Positions 62,747 to 64,000 of a stretch of 64,000 bases of DNA are shown piece after piece (the first letter of the stretch is position 1; every line of letters starts with the position of its first letter). Source of the stretch: an uncultured Clostridia bacterium. GTDB taxonomy: Bacteria; Bacillota; Clostridia; Saccharofermentanales; Saccharofermentanaceae. The stretch is from positions 1 through 64,000 of the forward strand of contig CAMHSJ010000004.1 in the NCBI GenBank assembly GCA_946187935.1, in the 5' to 3' direction. Below the pieces are notes generated by a model, which saw only the letters and a program-made list of their open reading frames with translations, was not told the origin of the DNA and ran no database searches. A program made the position numbers and the translations under genes.

Positions 62747-64000
62747 GATACTTAGTCCTGCCGGCAACCCGTTTAAGCTCGAGGTGGCAGCCCATTACGG
62801 TGCTGATGCCGTTTATATGGCAGGCAAACAGTATGGTCTGCGTGCACTTTCTGATAACTTCACCAGGGATGAGATGATCTCCTCCATAGCTTTCGCTCAC
62901 TCCAAGGGCGTTAAGTGCTATGTAACGCTTAATGTCATGCCGACAGAAGACGAGCTTGCAGGCATAGACGATGCCATCGGCTTTATCGGAAACGAGTCCG
63001 GCGCCGATGCCGTACTTATCTCGGACCCGGGCATCTTCATGAAGGCAAAACAGCTCTGCCCCGGCCTTGAGATCCACATCTCGACCCAGGCATCAGTCAC
63101 CAACAGCAATGCCTGCATATTTTGGGCAAACCAGGGCGCGAAAAGAATAGTCTTAGCGCGCGAGGTCTCGCTTGCGCAGATCAGAAAGATCAAAAAGGCT
63201 ATCCCTTCTGACTGCGAGATCGAGTGTTTTGTTCACGGCGCCATGTGCGTAGCATATTCAGGCAGATGTCTCATGAGCAATTACTTTACTGCAAGACGCT
63301 CTAACGGAGGTGCCTGCGCACAGCCCTGCAGATGGGGATACTCCCTTACTGAAGAAAAGCGCCCCGACATGGCTATGCCGATAGAAGAGGATGAGCGCGG
63401 CACATACATACTAGGTTCCAAAGACATCTGCATGATCGATCACATCCCTGACATGATAGATGCAGGCATAGACTCATTTAAGATAGAAGGCCGCATCAAG
63501 GGTGCTTACTATGCAGCTGCCGTCACCAAAGTCTACAGGGAAGCCGTAGATCTGTATTTCGAGGATCCTGAGCGCTACAGCGTAAAGAAAGAATGGAAGA
63601 CCATATTAGACAAGGTTGTCCACAGGGATTACGATACAGGATTCTTCTATAATTCACCTTCAGAAGATGCCAAGATCGACTACGATAAGTCTTATAATAA
63701 GCCTGCGTTTGTTGTCGGCATCACGGAAGAGACCACAGAAGACGGACTTATCAGAGTCACGCAGAAGAATAAGCTCTATAAAGGCGATGTCCTTAATGTC
63801 CTTAAGCCTGAGGGCTATGTGGATCCCATAAGAGTTACTGAGCTCTACGATAAGAACATGCAGCAAATAGACAGCTGTCCTCATCCTGAGATGACTTTCT
63901 TCATGAAGGCAGAAGATAAGGATGGCAATGCTGTCACCCTGCCTAAGCTCTCCTTCCTCTCAAGAAACGGCGACAAGGACGAGGGCATCCTTCCCTCAGG
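62733..64000 (+). CDS. Peptidase U32 family protein (partial)
   Basis: The first 422 residues of a U32 family protein; the gene continues past the window. It begins MKRPEILSPAGNPFKLEVAA, and the U32 signature is complete: IECFVHGAMCVAYSGRCLMSNY followed by GGACAQPCRW. Such proteins form YegQ/TrhP/RlhA-type RNA hydroxylation enzymes or collagenase-like peptidases. The later cysteines suit an iron-sulfur cluster. The start is ATG 62733, or possibly 62727, in the mltG end; no strong ribosome site is seen. Confidence 0.9.
   Translation, partial: MKRPEILSPAGNPFKLEVAAHYGADAVYMAGKQYGLRALSDNFTRDEMISSIAFAHSKGVKCYVTLNVMPTEDELAGIDDAIGFIGNESGADAVLISDPGIFMKAKQLCPGLEIHISTQASVTNSNACIFWANQGAKRIVLAREVSLAQIRKIKKAIPSDCEIECFVHGAMCVAYSGRCLMSNYFTARRSNGGACAQPCRWGYSLTEEKRPDMAMPIEEDERGTYILGSKDICMIDHIPDMIDAGIDSFKIEGRIKGAYYAAAVTKVYREAVDLYFEDPERYSVKKEWKTILDKVVHRDYDTGFFYNSPSEDAKIDYDKSYNKPAFVVGITEETTEDGLIRVTQKNKLYKGDVLNVLKPEGYVDPIRVTELYDKNMQQIDSCPHPEMTFFMKAEDKDGNAVTLPKLSFLSRNGDKDEGILPS

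Noticed and set aside
1..64000. tRNA, rRNA, CRISPR arrays, insertion sequences or prophage genes
   Set aside because: I looked for tRNA T-loops (GGTTCGAAT type), repeats with regular spacers, and transposase or phage motifs. None was found, but a systematic search with covariance models was not possible.

Overview
The window looks like a chromosomal segment of a Clostridia-class Firmicute, probably a gut or rumen fibre degrader. The basis is the Firmicute gene order yicC-remA-gmk-rpoZ, a dimeric glycyl-tRNA synthetase, pyruvate phosphate dikinase, Shine-Dalgarno sites close to AAGGAGG, TM2, DUF2752, DUF975 and DUF1934 proteins, GH43 and GH3 glycosidases, and heavy use of AGA/AGG arginine codons. 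The genus cannot be fixed from sequence alone. I see no rRNA, tRNA, CRISPR array, prophage or insertion sequence.

Layout. 1-6.5 kb: housekeeping genes (yicC, remA-like, gmk, rpoZ with a long acidic tail, glyS, ppdK). 6.5-13.9 kb: accessory genes, including an orphan Phd/YefM antitoxin with a decayed toxin, a CstA transporter, a diguanylate cyclase, a HAD-GNAT fusion, a broken GNAT gene and an acyltransferase. 14-20.7 kb: a dense signalling block. It holds a STAS anti-sigma-antagonist-type protein, a membrane PP2C phosphatase fused to an RsbW-like kinase, a divergent pair of a double cyclic-nucleotide-binding protein and a class III cyclase, and a dicarboxylate/amino-acid symporter whose N-terminus looks like a degenerate RsbW ATPase. 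20.8-26 kb: small unknown proteins, a YczE-type membrane protein, a MarR-flavodoxin operon and an anion transporter. 26.2-34 kb: an Lsa-like ABC-F protein behind an apparent attenuator, a GNAT, a GH43, a GT-C-like membrane protein, TM2 and DUF2752 proteins and two unknowns. 34-43 kb: a DUF975 protein with a two-component system, an XRE regulator, a flavin-binding-type protein, an HD-GYP protein and an aconitase-family hydratase. 43-55 kb: a large solute-binding lipoprotein, a GH3 lipoprotein, a HAD phosphatase, lipoproteins, and an FtsX-type ABC exporter with its own two-component system. 55-64 kb: housekeeping genes again (RluA-type synthase, murI, DUF1934, rpmF, der, typA, mltG, and a U32 peptidase running off the end).

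The strongest candidate for an undescribed system is the 14-20.3 kb signalling block. The cyclase carries Glu where adenylyl cyclases carry the purine-reading Lys. Both pockets of the CNB protein carry Ser or Thr directly after the phosphate-binding Arg. Both features are those of cGMP rather than cAMP proteins, and the two genes overlap by one base. Next to them lie a partner-switching phosphatase/kinase and a symporter with an inactive-looking RsbW domain. The second candidate is translation-dependent attenuation of the Lsa-like ABC-F gene: a good promoter, a six-codon leader ORF with a strong ribosome site, then an intrinsic terminator. Functions are assigned by reading motifs; no database search was possible.
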